Shown: positions 8,901-15,893, numbered from the stretch's first letter. The stretch is 37,320 nucleotides of DNA from an uncultured Lachnospiraceae bacterium (GCA_949132985.1 CASCGD010000016.1:1-37320); one strand, 5' to 3'. A program made the numbers and translations. Notes: generated from the sequence alone by a model not told the origin.

Positions 8901-9276
8901 AAACGAGGTCGCAGGCACGATGTATTACAACGACCAGCCCGCAGATATGATTTTGTATCAGGGGCTCGCCTGTTATAAGCTGGGCTTGCAGAAAGATGGC
9001 AATCGCATGATGTACAGGCTGATCGATTTTGGCGAACAGCATGTGTGCGATGAAGTAAAGATTGACTACTTTGCTGTTTCCCTGCCGGATTTAATGATTT
9101 ATGAAGAAGATTTTACACGGAAAAACAAGGCGCATTGCAATTATGTGATGGGACTTGGAAATCTGGGACTTGGAAAAAAGGATGAAGCGGTGAAATTCTT
9201 TGAAGAGACCTTACACATCGATCCGTTTCATTTGAATTGCCGGATTTTGCTCGGCGAGCTGAAGCGACAGCAATAA
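5965..9276 (+). CDS. DUF5107 domain protein with C-terminal tetratricopeptide repeats
   Basis: A 1103-residue protein without signal peptide or membrane helix, so presumably cytoplasmic. Residues about 1-430 match the DUF5107 type, whose fold resembles galactose mutarotase and glycan-active beta-sandwich domains; aromatic and His-rich stretches such as FNWPQHHRPTTYMP and FLWWANPAVPV are visible. From about 490 to the C-terminus the sequence is mostly TPR helices, for example around 496-600, 755-840 and 1058-1100, each with the GLY/YYKLG and A..FE/A..AL spacing. DUF5107/TPR proteins are often found beside sugar ABC transporters, which fits here, but their reaction is not established to my knowledge. 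The start follows a strong AAAGGAGG. It is divergent from the AraC-family gene and ends at a terminator. Confidence 0.9.
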   Translation: MKEVETVRVWEETVMIPTYGVGKPNKNPMFLEKRVYQGSSGKVYPYPVIEKIYDEKTDQKYQAVYLENEYLKIMILPELGGRIQRAYDKTNGYDFVYYNHVIKPALVGLLGPWISGGIEFNWPQHHRPTTYMPVDCMLQEHEDGSKSVLVNDTDRMYGTKGIAKFTLYPGKAYLEITGQLYNRTNMPQTFLWWANPAVPVNDHTKSIFPPDVHAVMDHGKRDVSRFPIATGTYYKHDYSEGVDISRYKNLPVPTSYMAEKSDFDFVGGYDFGVGAGVLHVADHHVSPGKKQWTWGCGDFGKRWDRNLTDEDGPYIELMTGVFTDNQPDFTWLKPFEEKVFKQYFMPYKAVGDVKNATIEAAVNFTVSDGRAEIVVYATSPRKEAEIVITRNGEVVFRDTADLDPVHTYQGIAKLNGGRAQEYTVSVRSREGKELVSFTPLVRDIPKLPEPAKAAKEPQEIVTVEELYLTGQHIEQYRHATCLPDKYYLEGLKRDPGDIRTNIAYGSLLLARGLFEECEPYFRRAVRRATWKNPNPYDSEGYYKLGLSLFYQKKYESAYDAFYKATWSSEQQEMSFYYLAAIACGKEEYENALYLIEKGLVKNWHNVKARGIKAVILRMLDRREAACSWIKENLQIDPFDYVSRWEALDYLEGETLEKEKRVLSTCLRGNAEAYLRLARDYAECGFYAEAEKILCACPAEAALNEYYKAYYMKQSGKSDTEVAQQYLLAEAQDSYCCFPNELEDIAVLTDCGAVVQHAAFSWYYLGNLYYDKKQYEKAAACWETCVKNNDRFPTAYRNLSLAYYNHLDRKAEARAVMERALELDTGDARIFFELDQLYKKLGVSVKERLAHYEAYKETALERDDAFIEYVTLQNLVGNYEEAYALLQSRKLHPWEGGEGKAAAQYIAALVEMAKEKLRRKEYAQAKELLQRALVYPENLGEGKLEGCRDNNIYYYLGLTEELLGEAEEAGKCFRQALEGSNEVAGTMYYNDQPADMILYQGLACYKLGLQKDGNRMMYRLIDFGEQHVCDEVKIDYFAVSLPDLMIYEEDFTRKNKAHCNYVMGLGNLGLGKKDEAVKFFEETLHIDPFHLNCRILLGELKRQQ

Positions 9277-9312
9277 GTGGAAATCATTTGTGCGCAAAAT
9301 AAACTTTCAGTC

Positions 9313-9346
9313 AAATAAAGGGCGACCCTTGCAGTCGCCCTTATTT
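9313..9346 (+). terminator. Rho-independent terminator after the DUF5107/TPR gene
   Basis: AAGGGCGAC (9318-9326) pairs with GTCGCCCTT (9334-9342) around a 7-nt loop. The stem extends by an AAAT/ATTT pairing with one bulged A. A T-rich tail (TTATTT) follows. It begins about 36 bp past the stop at 9276. Confidence 0.8.
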
Positions 9347-9358
9347 CTGTGGTAAAAT
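9329..9358 (+). promoter_or_regulatory. Candidate extended -10 promoter for the surface-protein gene
   Basis: TAAAAT (9353-9358) preceded by TGG gives an extended -10 (TGnTAAAAT). TTGCAG lies 18 bp upstream as a weak -35 that overlaps the terminator stem. If used, the transcript starts near 9365 and carries all three tandem repeats in a leader of about 310 nt before the start codon at 9674. Confidence 0.4.
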
Positions 9359-9406
9359 ATGCCATATAGCGTCTCTAAGGAACAGGCGCCATACAAAAGA
9401 GCGAGA

Positions 9407-9650
9407 GGAGGAAGGCAAAATGCGAAGCATTTTTTTGCATGCCTTCCGACGAAATGCCCGCGAGCGGAGAGAACGGGCGTTACATTAAGGAGGAAGGCAA
9501 AATGCGAAGCATTTTCTTGCATGCCTTCCGACGAAAAGCCCGCGAGCGGAGGGAACGGGCGTTACATTAAGGAGGAAGGCAAAATGCGAAGCATTTTTTG
9601 CATGCCTTCCGACGAAAAGCCCGCGTCCGGAGGGAACGGGCACTGTATTA
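9407..9650 (+). repeat. Three tandem ~82-bp structured repeats in the leader of the surface-protein gene
   Basis: Units are 9407-9488 (82 bp), 9489-9570 (82 bp) and 9571-9650 (80 bp). Each begins GGAGGAAGGCAAAATGCG, forms hairpin 1 (GGAAGGC-AAAATGC-GAA-GCATTTT, then GCCTTCC) and hairpin 2 (GCCCG...CGGGC). Units 1 and 2 differ at only a few bases; unit 3 diverges near its end and lacks one T of the T-run. Each unit also has a Shine-Dalgarno-like AGGAGG followed by ATG (9420, 9502, 9584) opening a short frame: 22 codons ending TAA in units 1 and 2 (MRSIFLHAFRR..., Arg-rich), and 28 codons in unit 3 because of the missing T, ending at 9670 just before the next start. Whether these frames are translated is unknown; hairpin 1 would hide their ribosome-binding site. 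Apart from the flanking terminator and candidate promoter I see no larger gene in 9277-9673. Confidence 0.9.
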
Positions 9651-9673
9651 AAAAAAGTAAGGAGGAATAAGTA

Positions 9674-12178
9674 ATGTTTAAAACGATGAAGCGGCTGCTG
9701 GCAGCCGCATGTGTGTTTGCACTGGTGGCGACCGTACTTCCGACGGTTCCCGTGAGGGCGGCAGGTGTGCCGAAATTCAAAAAAACGTACACTGGTTTGT
9801 ATGAAAATGGGACAGGCAAGGGGAAATATACCTACACCCTGCAAAATCTCCAAAAAGGCCAGATTGTAAAGTGGAGCGTGTCAGGCGCAGGGAAGGCATA
9901 TGTAAGTGTAAAAAAAGCGAGCAAAACTGCCGCGAAGAGCACAATGGACAACATTGTCACTGTAAAAACCAACGGTAAGACGGCTGCGAAGAATAAAAAG
10001 ATCACATTGACCGCAAAGGTATATTCCAAGGCGGGCAAGCTGCAGTACACGGTTTCAACCTCGGCAAAGATCAAGGTAAAGCCCACAAAGGTGACGATCA
10101 CTGCCCCCAAAGAGGCTGACAATGTACTTTCCGTTGGCGAGAGCTACGCATTCAGCTACAAGCTGACCCCGGTGAATGCCACCAGTACGAACCAGTGGAC
10201 AGTGACCGGTGAGGACGGCAAAGATTACTCGGAATATATGAGCAGCGCAGGAGTTTTTAAGCCGGTGAAAGCAGGCATCTACACCATCAAGGCATCTGCG
10301 ATGATTGGCAAGAAGGCGATCAAGACCGCGTCGGTGGTTGTAGAGGTTGTGGATTATATGGTAAATGCGCGGCAGACTGCCGCAAACAAGATCGAGGTTA
10401 CCTATTCCGGCGACATGCGGGGCATTTTAGAGGTCGATAATTTTACCGTGACAAATGCGGCGGGTGCGAATATCGTTGCAAAAAGCCTGGATTTCTCCGC
10501 GGACGGCAAAAGTATGACGATCACGATGTTCTCGAACTTTAAGGACGGTGTGACCTATTCGATTACCGATGATGTGACAACCAGGGAATTTAAGGCCAGT
10601 GTAGGCACTCCGGTTAAGTTGGAAATCCTTACCAGCCAGGCGACCGTTGACAAGGAGACAACGATTGAATATGCGCTCTACGATAAGAACGGTATCGATG
10701 TTTCCGTGGTCTACGAGGGTAAGATGGAATATGAGGCGGAGGTGACAAACGGTTATCTCACGGATGGCAATAAACTGTTTATGAAAACGATCGGTAAGAC
10801 CGCGACCGTGACCCTGAAGTATACGAGTAAATCGGACAGCAGTCTGGTGCTGACCGATTCGGACGTGATTACCTGTGTGGCGGCAGTTACGTCGGACAAG
10901 ACGAATTTTACGCTGACAACATCCACGTCAGCGCCGGACTATTCTGCGGTGACCTACAAAGACAACCGCAAGGTATCGATCGGGACGACTTACTACACAT
11001 ATTTCCGCGCGCTGGATACGGACGACAGCGAAATAAAGTACAGCTCTCTTTCCTTCGAGTCGTCCGATCCGGATACCTTGATTATCAGCGCGGCAGGAAA
11101 GGTGACGCCGATCAAAAACGGAACCGTTAAGATTATTGTCACTGCTGTCTATGCGGGGGAGACGTATACTTACAGCTATGATGTGACCATTGCGGAAGCG
11201 GCTTATCTGAAAAAGATCAAGCTGAGCACGGATCGCGTGAACATGTCTAACGTGTACAACCCGGAGTATTACCAGTACATCGATGTTACTGCAACCGACC
11301 AGTACGGCGAGGATTTTCCGCTGAACGAGGAGGCGGCAAACATTGCGGACAATAATAATTCCTATAAGGCAAACATTGCGACCTATGACGCGGCAAACAA
11401 CCAGATCAAGCTTCGGACTTCCAATGTCGCAAGCGGCACTTATTCCTATACGCTGACGCTGACCTGTAACGGGAAAAAGGCAACGGCAAGCTTTACGGTT
11501 GTCGTATCCTCGGTACCTGTTACCGGTGAGACTACCTATGAGATTGAGATTGACAAAAAGACCGCTGATCTGTCGCTGTCGAAGGATGTTGTCGGAAACC
11601 AGTATGTGACCGTGCGTCTGGCACAGTATCGGGGCGGTGTCTTTGTGAGCTATGCGAGCTTTTCTTCAGCGACGGTCACAAAGAACGGTGAGTATTTTTC
11701 GACGGATCTGACGTTGGGCGGATCAACGGCAGTGAAAAACCTGACTGCGTCTAACCGCCTGTATTTACAGGTGTTGGATATCAATAACGGGGTATGCCGC
11801 AAAGCGGATACAGGGACATACACGATTTCACTGCAGTACTATTCGGCGGCTGATAAGGCCTACAAGACGCAGGCGACCACATTGACGCTGACGGATACGC
11901 AGGATCGGCCGGAGGTACAGATTGACCGCACCACCGCGACAAAGAGCTGCGGGACTGCACTGGAGCTGGCACAGAACTGCCTGAGCCTGAACAACGGCGC
12001 CATCACGGAGTGCGTTGTGACAGGGGAGGCAGAGCCTGGTTCGAAGGTGATTTTAAAATCGGGAGATCAGATCAATATTCGATCCATCACCGTTGTCACC
12101 ACCTATAAGATCGCGGGCGGGCAGGATGTGACTGTGACGTACACGATATCAGTCGGGAAGACGCTGACAAACGGATAA
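9674..12178 (+). CDS. Secreted multi-domain Ig-like surface protein
   Basis: The 834-residue protein starts with a classic signal peptide: Met-Phe-Lys-Thr-Met-Lys-Arg, a hydrophobic core (about 8-24) and an Ala-x-Ala-type site near residue 30 (VRAAG). The rest is Thr/Val/Tyr/Lys-rich beta-strand sequence of bacterial Ig-like (Big_2-type) character, with repeated segments of the sort KVTITAPKEADNVLSVGESY, ISAAGKVTPIKNGTVKIIV and GTYSYTLTLTCNGKKATASF, suggesting about six to seven domains. There is no LPxTG motif, C-terminal membrane helix, SLH or choline-binding repeat, so it is either released or held by other means. AAGGAGG sits 8 bases before ATG 9674. Likely an envelope, adhesion or S-layer-associated protein; the exact role is unknown. 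Confidence 0.9.
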   Translation: MFKTMKRLLAAACVFALVATVLPTVPVRAAGVPKFKKTYTGLYENGTGKGKYTYTLQNLQKGQIVKWSVSGAGKAYVSVKKASKTAAKSTMDNIVTVKTNGKTAAKNKKITLTAKVYSKAGKLQYTVSTSAKIKVKPTKVTITAPKEADNVLSVGESYAFSYKLTPVNATSTNQWTVTGEDGKDYSEYMSSAGVFKPVKAGIYTIKASAMIGKKAIKTASVVVEVVDYMVNARQTAANKIEVTYSGDMRGILEVDNFTVTNAAGANIVAKSLDFSADGKSMTITMFSNFKDGVTYSITDDVTTREFKASVGTPVKLEILTSQATVDKETTIEYALYDKNGIDVSVVYEGKMEYEAEVTNGYLTDGNKLFMKTIGKTATVTLKYTSKSDSSLVLTDSDVITCVAAVTSDKTNFTLTTSTSAPDYSAVTYKDNRKVSIGTTYYTYFRALDTDDSEIKYSSLSFESSDPDTLIISAAGKVTPIKNGTVKIIVTAVYAGETYTYSYDVTIAEAAYLKKIKLSTDRVNMSNVYNPEYYQYIDVTATDQYGEDFPLNEEAANIADNNNSYKANIATYDAANNQIKLRTSNVASGTYSYTLTLTCNGKKATASFTVVVSSVPVTGETTYEIEIDKKTADLSLSKDVVGNQYVTVRLAQYRGGVFVSYASFSSATVTKNGEYFSTDLTLGGSTAVKNLTASNRLYLQVLDINNGVCRKADTGTYTISLQYYSAADKAYKTQATTLTLTDTQDRPEVQIDRTTATKSCGTALELAQNCLSLNNGAITECVVTGEAEPGSKVILKSGDQINIRSITVVTTYKIAGGQDVTVTYTISVGKTLTNG

Positions 12179-12198
12179 AAGAGAATAAAATCTAAGGG

Positions 12199-12234
12199 AC
12201 GGCGCAATTCCGCGGTTGGGATTGCGCCGTTTTT
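12199..12234 (+). terminator. Rho-independent terminator of the surface-protein gene
   Basis: ACGGCGCAATTCC (12199-12211) pairs with GGGATTGCGCCGT (12218-12230), 13 bp with one G-U pair, around a 6-nt loop, followed by TTTT. It begins 20 bp after the stop codon. Confidence 0.92.
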
Positions 12235-12268
12235 ATGTAAAGCGTTCCGGGAAAGATTCCGCAACAAT

Positions 12269-12296
12269 AAAAAAGCCTGTCAAGACAGGCTTTTTT
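12269..12296 (-). terminator. Terminator of tRNA-Ser (symmetric, works on both strands)
   Basis: AAAAAAGCCTGTC (12269-12281) and GACAGGCTTTTTT (12284-12296) give a 13-bp stem with only two loop bases as drawn. It is flanked by A and T runs, so it can terminate the minus-strand tRNA transcript and also back up the surface-protein terminator on the plus strand. Confidence 0.88.
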
Positions 12297-12299
12297 CAG

Positions 12300-12389
12300 C
12301 GGAGAGTATGGGATTCGAACCCACGTGCCCCCGTAAAGAGACAACTGCATTTCGAGTGCAGCTCGTTATGACCACTTCGATAACTCTCC
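12300..12389 (-). tRNA. tRNA-Ser (anticodon CGA)
   Basis: On the minus strand a 90-nt gene folds with acceptor stem GGAGAGT/ACTCTCC and discriminator G. The anticodon stem CTGCA/TGCAG encloses loop CTCGAAA, so the anticodon is CGA and it reads UCG. A long variable arm (serine type) is followed by T-arm GTGGG-TTCGAAT-CCCAT. The 3' CCA is not encoded. It stands alone between its own promoter and terminator. Confidence 0.96.
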
Positions 12390-12408
12390 GTATTGCTTTA
12401 ACAATCTA

Positions 12409-12437
12409 ATCATATCGCAAAACTTTCATAAAAGCAA
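12409..12437 (-). promoter_or_regulatory. Promoter of tRNA-Ser
   Basis: On the minus strand TTGCTT (12432-12437), a 17-bp spacer and TATGAT (12409-12414) stand about 20 bp before the mature 5' end. The rest of the gap up to 12557 shows no gene. Confidence 0.6.
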
Positions 12438-12557
12438 GGATTCTGCCGCAGTTTTTTTGAAGAGGACAGGGCAAACGCAAAGGAGGTCCGCCGTGTCACG
12501 ATTGCCGGCGCAGAGCATGTTTCGGTTACATTGTTGCTACAGGAGGGCTATGTACAT

Positions 12558-12968
12558 TTACTCCTCATCCGTCAGATAGCGCATGCGGTGTTCGTCTTTC
12601 TTATCGCTTCTGGCAAAATAGGTGACGTCCTTGCTGCCGTTTAAGGCATGCATGCATTCGGTACACAGCGTACCGAAGGTGATTTGTGCACCGCAGCGGG
12701 AACATTGCGTATTGGATACCTTTTTTTCCTCCGCAGCGTATTCGATACGACCTTCCTTGATCCATTTGCGAACCTTGCTCTGGGGAATGCCAAACACCTC
12801 GGCAACCTCAAATTCCGTTACCCTGTGGGAGCGGATGTATTCGCGTATCTCTTTAAAAAGCGCTTCCTCCTCGCAGCCGGGGCAAAAGTCTTTCTCGTAG
12901 TCTACAGGCAGGGGCCTGTTGCATATCGTACAATATTTGTGATTGGAAAATTGATCATGAAAATTCAT
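12558..12968 (-). CDS. Zinc-ribbon / helix-turn-helix protein, YvyF-like
   Basis: The 136-residue cytoplasmic protein has two zinc knuckles, Cys13-x2-Cys16 with Cys29-x2-Cys32, and Cys89-x2-Cys92 with Cys102-x2-Cys105. They flank a MerR/excisionase-like helix-turn-helix (about 53-74, EVAEVFGIPQSKVRKWIKEG). The order Zn-HTH-Zn resembles the B. subtilis flagellar-operon protein YvyF, but no flagellar genes are nearby, so the name only describes the architecture. The start is supported by AGGAGGAAT 5-6 bases upstream. Probably a DNA-binding or protein-binding regulator; target unknown. Confidence 0.82.
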   Translation of the reverse strand: MNFHDQFSNHKYCTICNRPLPVDYEKDFCPGCEEEALFKEIREYIRSHRVTEFEVAEVFGIPQSKVRKWIKEGRIEYAAEEKKVSNTQCSRCGAQITFGTLCTECMHALNGSKDVTYFARSDKKDEHRMRYLTDEE

Positions 12969-13019
12969 CGAAATTCCTCCTGGTACTTGTATCTGATGTT
13001 ACTGGTGCTATAAAGTAAT

Positions 13020-13060
13020 TGACATGGTTACTTTTCACAAAGTGAACGGTAACCTGACAT
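13020..13060. promoter_or_regulatory. Inverted repeat flanked by TGACAT, possible operator
   Basis: GGTTAC (13026-13031) mirrors GTAACC (13049-13054), and inside them TTCAC mirrors GTGAA around AAA. TGACAT stands directly on both outer sides (13020-13025 and 13055-13060). It lies in the 218-bp divergent region about 50-90 bp upstream of the zinc-ribbon gene and could be a dimer-binding site, perhaps for autoregulation. No regulator is identified. Confidence 0.45.
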
Positions 13061-13092
13061 GAAATAACTGCTTCTTTTCGATATGTGTCTGC

Positions 13093-13121
13093 TTGTGCCA
13101 TCGGCTAAACTATGCTAGAAT
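13093..13121 (+). promoter_or_regulatory. Extended -10 promoter of the YuiD-like gene
   Basis: TTGTGC (13093-13098), a 17-bp spacer and TAGAAT (13116-13121) preceded by TGC give an extended -10. Predicted start of transcription is about 58 nt before ATG 13187. Confidence 0.6.
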
Positions 13122-13186
13122 AAACAAAGTTATGATGAAAAATAAACAAACAGGTTACACTAATATATCGGAAGAGGAAAAAACCA

Positions 13187-13657
13187 ATGACAGTACAACT
13201 GTTTTTTTTACAATTGATCAGCAATCAGGTGCTGATGAGCGGTATCGCCGGCTGGTTCGCAGCGCAATCCAGCAAAACCGTTCTCTATGCGTTGCTCAAC
13301 CATAAGCTTGATATCAGCCGTTTCTGGGGAGACGGAGGGATGCCCTCGGCGCACTCCTCGACGGTAAGCTGTATGGCAGTATCCGCGGGGATTGTGTTCG
13401 GCGTCAGTTCATTTCAGTTTGCGGTCTGTGTGATTCTGGCGCTGATTACCATGCGCGACGCCATGGGCGTGCGGCTCGAAACAGGCAAGCAGGCGCGGAT
13501 GCTCAACGAGATGATCAAGCTCTTTTCAAAGGACAATCCGGAATTGCCGGAGGAACGCCTGAAGGAATTTGTCGGGCATACACCGCTGCAGGTTCTGACC
13601 GGCTGCATTGTGGGATGCGCCATGGCAGTTATCCTGAATCTTTTTTACAGTCCGTAA
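13187..13657 (+). CDS. Divergent PAP2 family membrane protein, YuiD-like (DUF212)
   Basis: A 156-residue integral membrane protein. Family marks are GGMPSAHSS (50-58), which corresponds to the PSxxS region of acid phosphatase/vanadium haloperoxidase relatives, RDAMGVR (90-96) and GHTPLQV (130-136) before a final hydrophobic helix. Length matches B. subtilis YuiD, a close likeness from memory. By family it may act on lipid phosphates, but the activity of this divergent branch is not established. Start ATG 13187 has GAAGAGGA upstream. Its last 13 bp overlap the convergent gene 13645-14112. Confidence 0.9.
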   Translation: MTVQLFFLQLISNQVLMSGIAGWFAAQSSKTVLYALLNHKLDISRFWGDGGMPSAHSSTVSCMAVSAGIVFGVSSFQFAVCVILALITMRDAMGVRLETGKQARMLNEMIKLFSKDNPELPEERLKEFVGHTPLQVLTGCIVGCAMAVILNLFYSP

Positions 13658-14112
13658 TCCTTGCCGGTTTCCACACCGAGGGCGCGTATATGTCCTTTTA
13701 AGGCATGAGTGGTAACGGTGACATTGAGCTGAACCGATTTACATTCAACCGCTGTAAACACCAGATAGTTATTTTCTCCCTTGCGGAACGGCAGCGATAT
13801 GGAGGAACCTTTTTTATCCTTCAGCGCCTCCGCGTCTATCTGTTTTCTCCCGTTTCCGGAGCTGCCTTTGATCAGGACCTTTCCGGCAGTCTGGTCCGTA
13901 AGGGCGGCGCCCACCACTTCGATTTTGACATAGGCGCGAATATCCTTGTCGGCCTCAAAGGTCCACTTTGCAATGGAGTTTTTCGACAGGGTAAAGGACT
14001 GTGTCGCCGAACGGCTGTACATGCCGTCTTCTTCGTGATAGAAGATATAGCCGGTGATTCCGGCCGCTATGACGAGCACGACGGCAAGTGCAATTGCTGC
14101 GAATTTTTTCAT
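13645..14112 (-). CDS. Small membrane-anchored protein of unknown function
   Basis: The 155-residue protein begins with a Lys-Lys then hydrophobic segment (about 4-25, AAIALAVVLVIAAGITGYIF) that is either an uncleaved anchor or a signal peptide; no lipobox Cys is present. The remaining ~125 residues are Lys-rich and beta-rich and should lie outside the membrane (segments FTLSKNSIAKWTFEADKDI and VQLNVTVTTHAL). I recognise no family. It lies 82 bp downstream of pyrG on the same strand, with GAAAGGGATG before the start, and converges with the YuiD-like gene, overlapping it by 13 bp at the stop codons. Confidence 0.78.
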   Translation of the reverse strand: MKKFAAIALAVVLVIAAGITGYIFYHEEDGMYSRSATQSFTLSKNSIAKWTFEADKDIRAYVKIEVVGAALTDQTAGKVLIKGSSGNGRKQIDAEALKDKKGSSISLPFRKGENNYLVFTAVECKSVQLNVTVTTHALKGHIRALGVETGKDYGL

Positions 14113-14173
14113 TTTATTTCATCCCTTTCAAATTGAAAATAAGGCGGATCAGCCTGCCGCAATGCGAAGGTGG

Positions 14174-14192
14174 AAGCCGATCCGACCGGCTT
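14174..14192. other. Small hairpin between pyrG and the downstream membrane-protein gene
   Basis: AAGCCG (14174-14179) and CGGCTT (14187-14192) form a 6-bp stem just after the pyrG stop. On the pyrG strand no T-run follows, so it is at best a weak attenuator; on the plus strand TTTTC follows. Low weight. Confidence 0.3.
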
Positions 14193-14194
14193 TT

Positions 14195-15805
14195 CTATCT
14201 GTGATTTTGGTATTCCAGCGCGGCCTCCACAAAGCCACGAAAGAGCGGATGCGGACGGTTCGGCCGGGATTTCAGCTCCGGGTGGGCCTGCGTGGCGACA
14301 AACCAGGGATGATCCGGCTGTTCAACCATTTCAACGATACGCCCGTCCGGTGAGATACCGCACAGGCTCATGCCGTTTTGTGTCAGGACTGTCCTGAAAT
14401 CGTTGTTTACCTCATAGCGATGGCGATGACGCTCGTGAATGATATCGGTTCCATAGAGACGGCGCACCAGCGAATTTTCGCTCAGCTGGCAGGGATAGGA
14501 GCCGAGACGCAGTGTGCCGCCGATGTCACCATCCGCGTCCTGATCGGGCATGAGAGCGATGACCGGATGTGCGGTTTGCGGGTCAAGCTCTATGCTGTGG
14601 GCGTCATGTATGTTACATACGTTCTGTGCAAACTCTATGATGGAAACCTGCATGCCAAGGCAGAGCCCCAGATAGGGGATTTTGTTTTCTCTGGCATATC
14701 GGCAGGCGATGATCATGCCTTCCACGCCGCGGGTGCCAAAGCCTCCGGGCACAAGGATACCGCTCACATCCCCTAAGAACTCTTTCACATTCTCGCTTGT
14801 CACAAGCTCGGAGTCCACCCACCTGATGTTGACCGTGGAGCGGCTCGCGATTCCGCCGTGCTTTAAGGCTTCTACAACAGAGATGTATGCGTCGTGGAGC
14901 TGAGTGTATTTCCCGACGAGCGCTACGGTGACGTCCTTGTCGGGATGGCGCAGCGCGTCAACCATGTCGACCCAGTCGTCGAGGTCTGGCTCGGGACATT
15001 CCAGATGCAGGCATTCGCATGCTACCCGGGCGAGGTTTTCTTTTTCCATGGCCAGAGGGGCTTCATATAAATATTCCACGTCAAGATTTTGAAGTACGTG
15101 GGAATTCGGTACGTTACAGAAAAGCGCGATCTTATCCTTTAATCCCTGGTCAAGCTCGTGCTCGCTGCGGCACACGATGACATCCGGCTGAATACCCATT
15201 CCCTGCAGCTCTTTAACGGATGCCTGCGTAGGCTTTGTTTTCAGTTCCCCGGAGGCACGGATATATGGAATCAGCGTCACATGGATGAGCATGGCGTTCT
15301 CGCGCCCAACCTCGTGCTGAAACTGGCGGATGGACTCAAGGAACGGCTGACTCTCGATGTCGCCCACCGTACCGCCGACTTCAATGATGGCGATATGCGT
15401 GTCCTTTGAGGTGAAATTTCGATAAAATCTGCTTTTAATTTCATTCGTAACATGAGGAATCACCTGGACTGTGCCACCGCCATAGTCTCCGCGGCGTTCT
15501 TTTTGCAGCACGGACCAGTAGATTTTTCCGGTTGTCACATTGGAATTTTTCGTTAAACTTTCATCAATAAAACGCTCGTAATGTCCAAGATCAAGATCTG
15601 TCTCGGCGCCGTCGTCGGTGACAAATACTTCACCGTGCTGAATCGGATTCATTGTTCCGGGGTCGATATTGATGTAGGGGTCAAATTTCTGCATGGTTAC
15701 TGTGTAGCCCCGTGCTTTGAGCAGACGCCCGAGGGATGCGGCAGTGATACCCTTGCCGAGCCCGGAAACAACGCCACCGGTGACAAATACATATTTTACG
15801 GGCAT
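14195..15805 (-). CDS. pyrG: CTP synthase (glutamine hydrolysing)
   Basis: The 536-residue full-length enzyme converts UTP, ATP and glutamine to CTP, the last step of de novo pyrimidine nucleotide synthesis. The N-terminal synthetase domain carries the P-loop [10 protein letters not shown] (10-19) and the DPYINIDPG segment (42-50). The C-terminal class I glutamine amidotransferase has the oxyanion segment PGGFGTRG (353-360), nucleophile Cys382 in GLCLGMQ, and His508/Glu510 in AHPE. All key residues are intact. The start has TAGGAGGA upstream. It is divergent from ftsH, with its own promoter and a long leader hairpin. Confidence 0.98.
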   Translation of the reverse strand: MPVKYVFVTGGVVSGLGKGITAASLGRLLKARGYTVTMQKFDPYINIDPGTMNPIQHGEVFVTDDGAETDLDLGHYERFIDESLTKNSNVTTGKIYWSVLQKERRGDYGGGTVQVIPHVTNEIKSRFYRNFTSKDTHIAIIEVGGTVGDIESQPFLESIRQFQHEVGRENAMLIHVTLIPYIRASGELKTKPTQASVKELQGMGIQPDVIVCRSEHELDQGLKDKIALFCNVPNSHVLQNLDVEYLYEAPLAMEKENLARVACECLHLECPEPDLDDWVDMVDALRHPDKDVTVALVGKYTQLHDAYISVVEALKHGGIASRSTVNIRWVDSELVTSENVKEFLGDVSGILVPGGFGTRGVEGMIIACRYARENKIPYLGLCLGMQVSIIEFAQNVCNIHDAHSIELDPQTAHPVIALMPDQDADGDIGGTLRLGSYPCQLSENSLVRRLYGTDIIHERHRHRYEVNNDFRTVLTQNGMSLCGISPDGRIVEMVEQPDHPWFVATQAHPELKSRPNRPHPLFRGFVEAALEYQNHR

Positions 15806-15838
15806 GATATGTTCCTCCTAAGGTGATTTTGCTGAGTG

Positions 15839-15877
15839 AAACAGGATTGTTCAAAGCCAAGCTCGAAAATCCTGTTT
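15839..15877 (-). promoter_or_regulatory. Leader stem-loop in the pyrG 5' UTR
   Basis: On the pyrG strand AAACAGGATT and AATCCTGTTT form a perfect 10-bp stem. The 19-nt interior can pair further (TTCGA with TTGAA, AGC with GCT, one bulge) to an almost continuous hairpin ending in a 3-nt loop. It lies between the promoter and the ribosome-binding site. In B. subtilis pyrG is controlled by an attenuator in its leader. Here only three Ts follow the stem, so a transcription terminator is doubtful. Confidence 0.65.
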
Positions 15878-15893
15878 AAGAACAACTATTACC

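Noticed and set aside
9407-9650. CRISPR array
   Set aside because: The three units are contiguous 80-82 bp repeats without unique spacers, and no cas gene is present.
9359-9670. A 103-codon open frame across the tandem repeats
   Set aside because: It crosses the structured repeats, changes register between units because 82 is not a multiple of three, and its start has no ribosome-binding site. It is explained by the repeats.
14378-15826. Several open frames antisense to pyrG (also antisense to ftsH, the DUF5107 gene and the ABC genes)
   Set aside because: They are opposite-strand shadows of well-identified genes, with no ribosome-binding sites or family resemblance.
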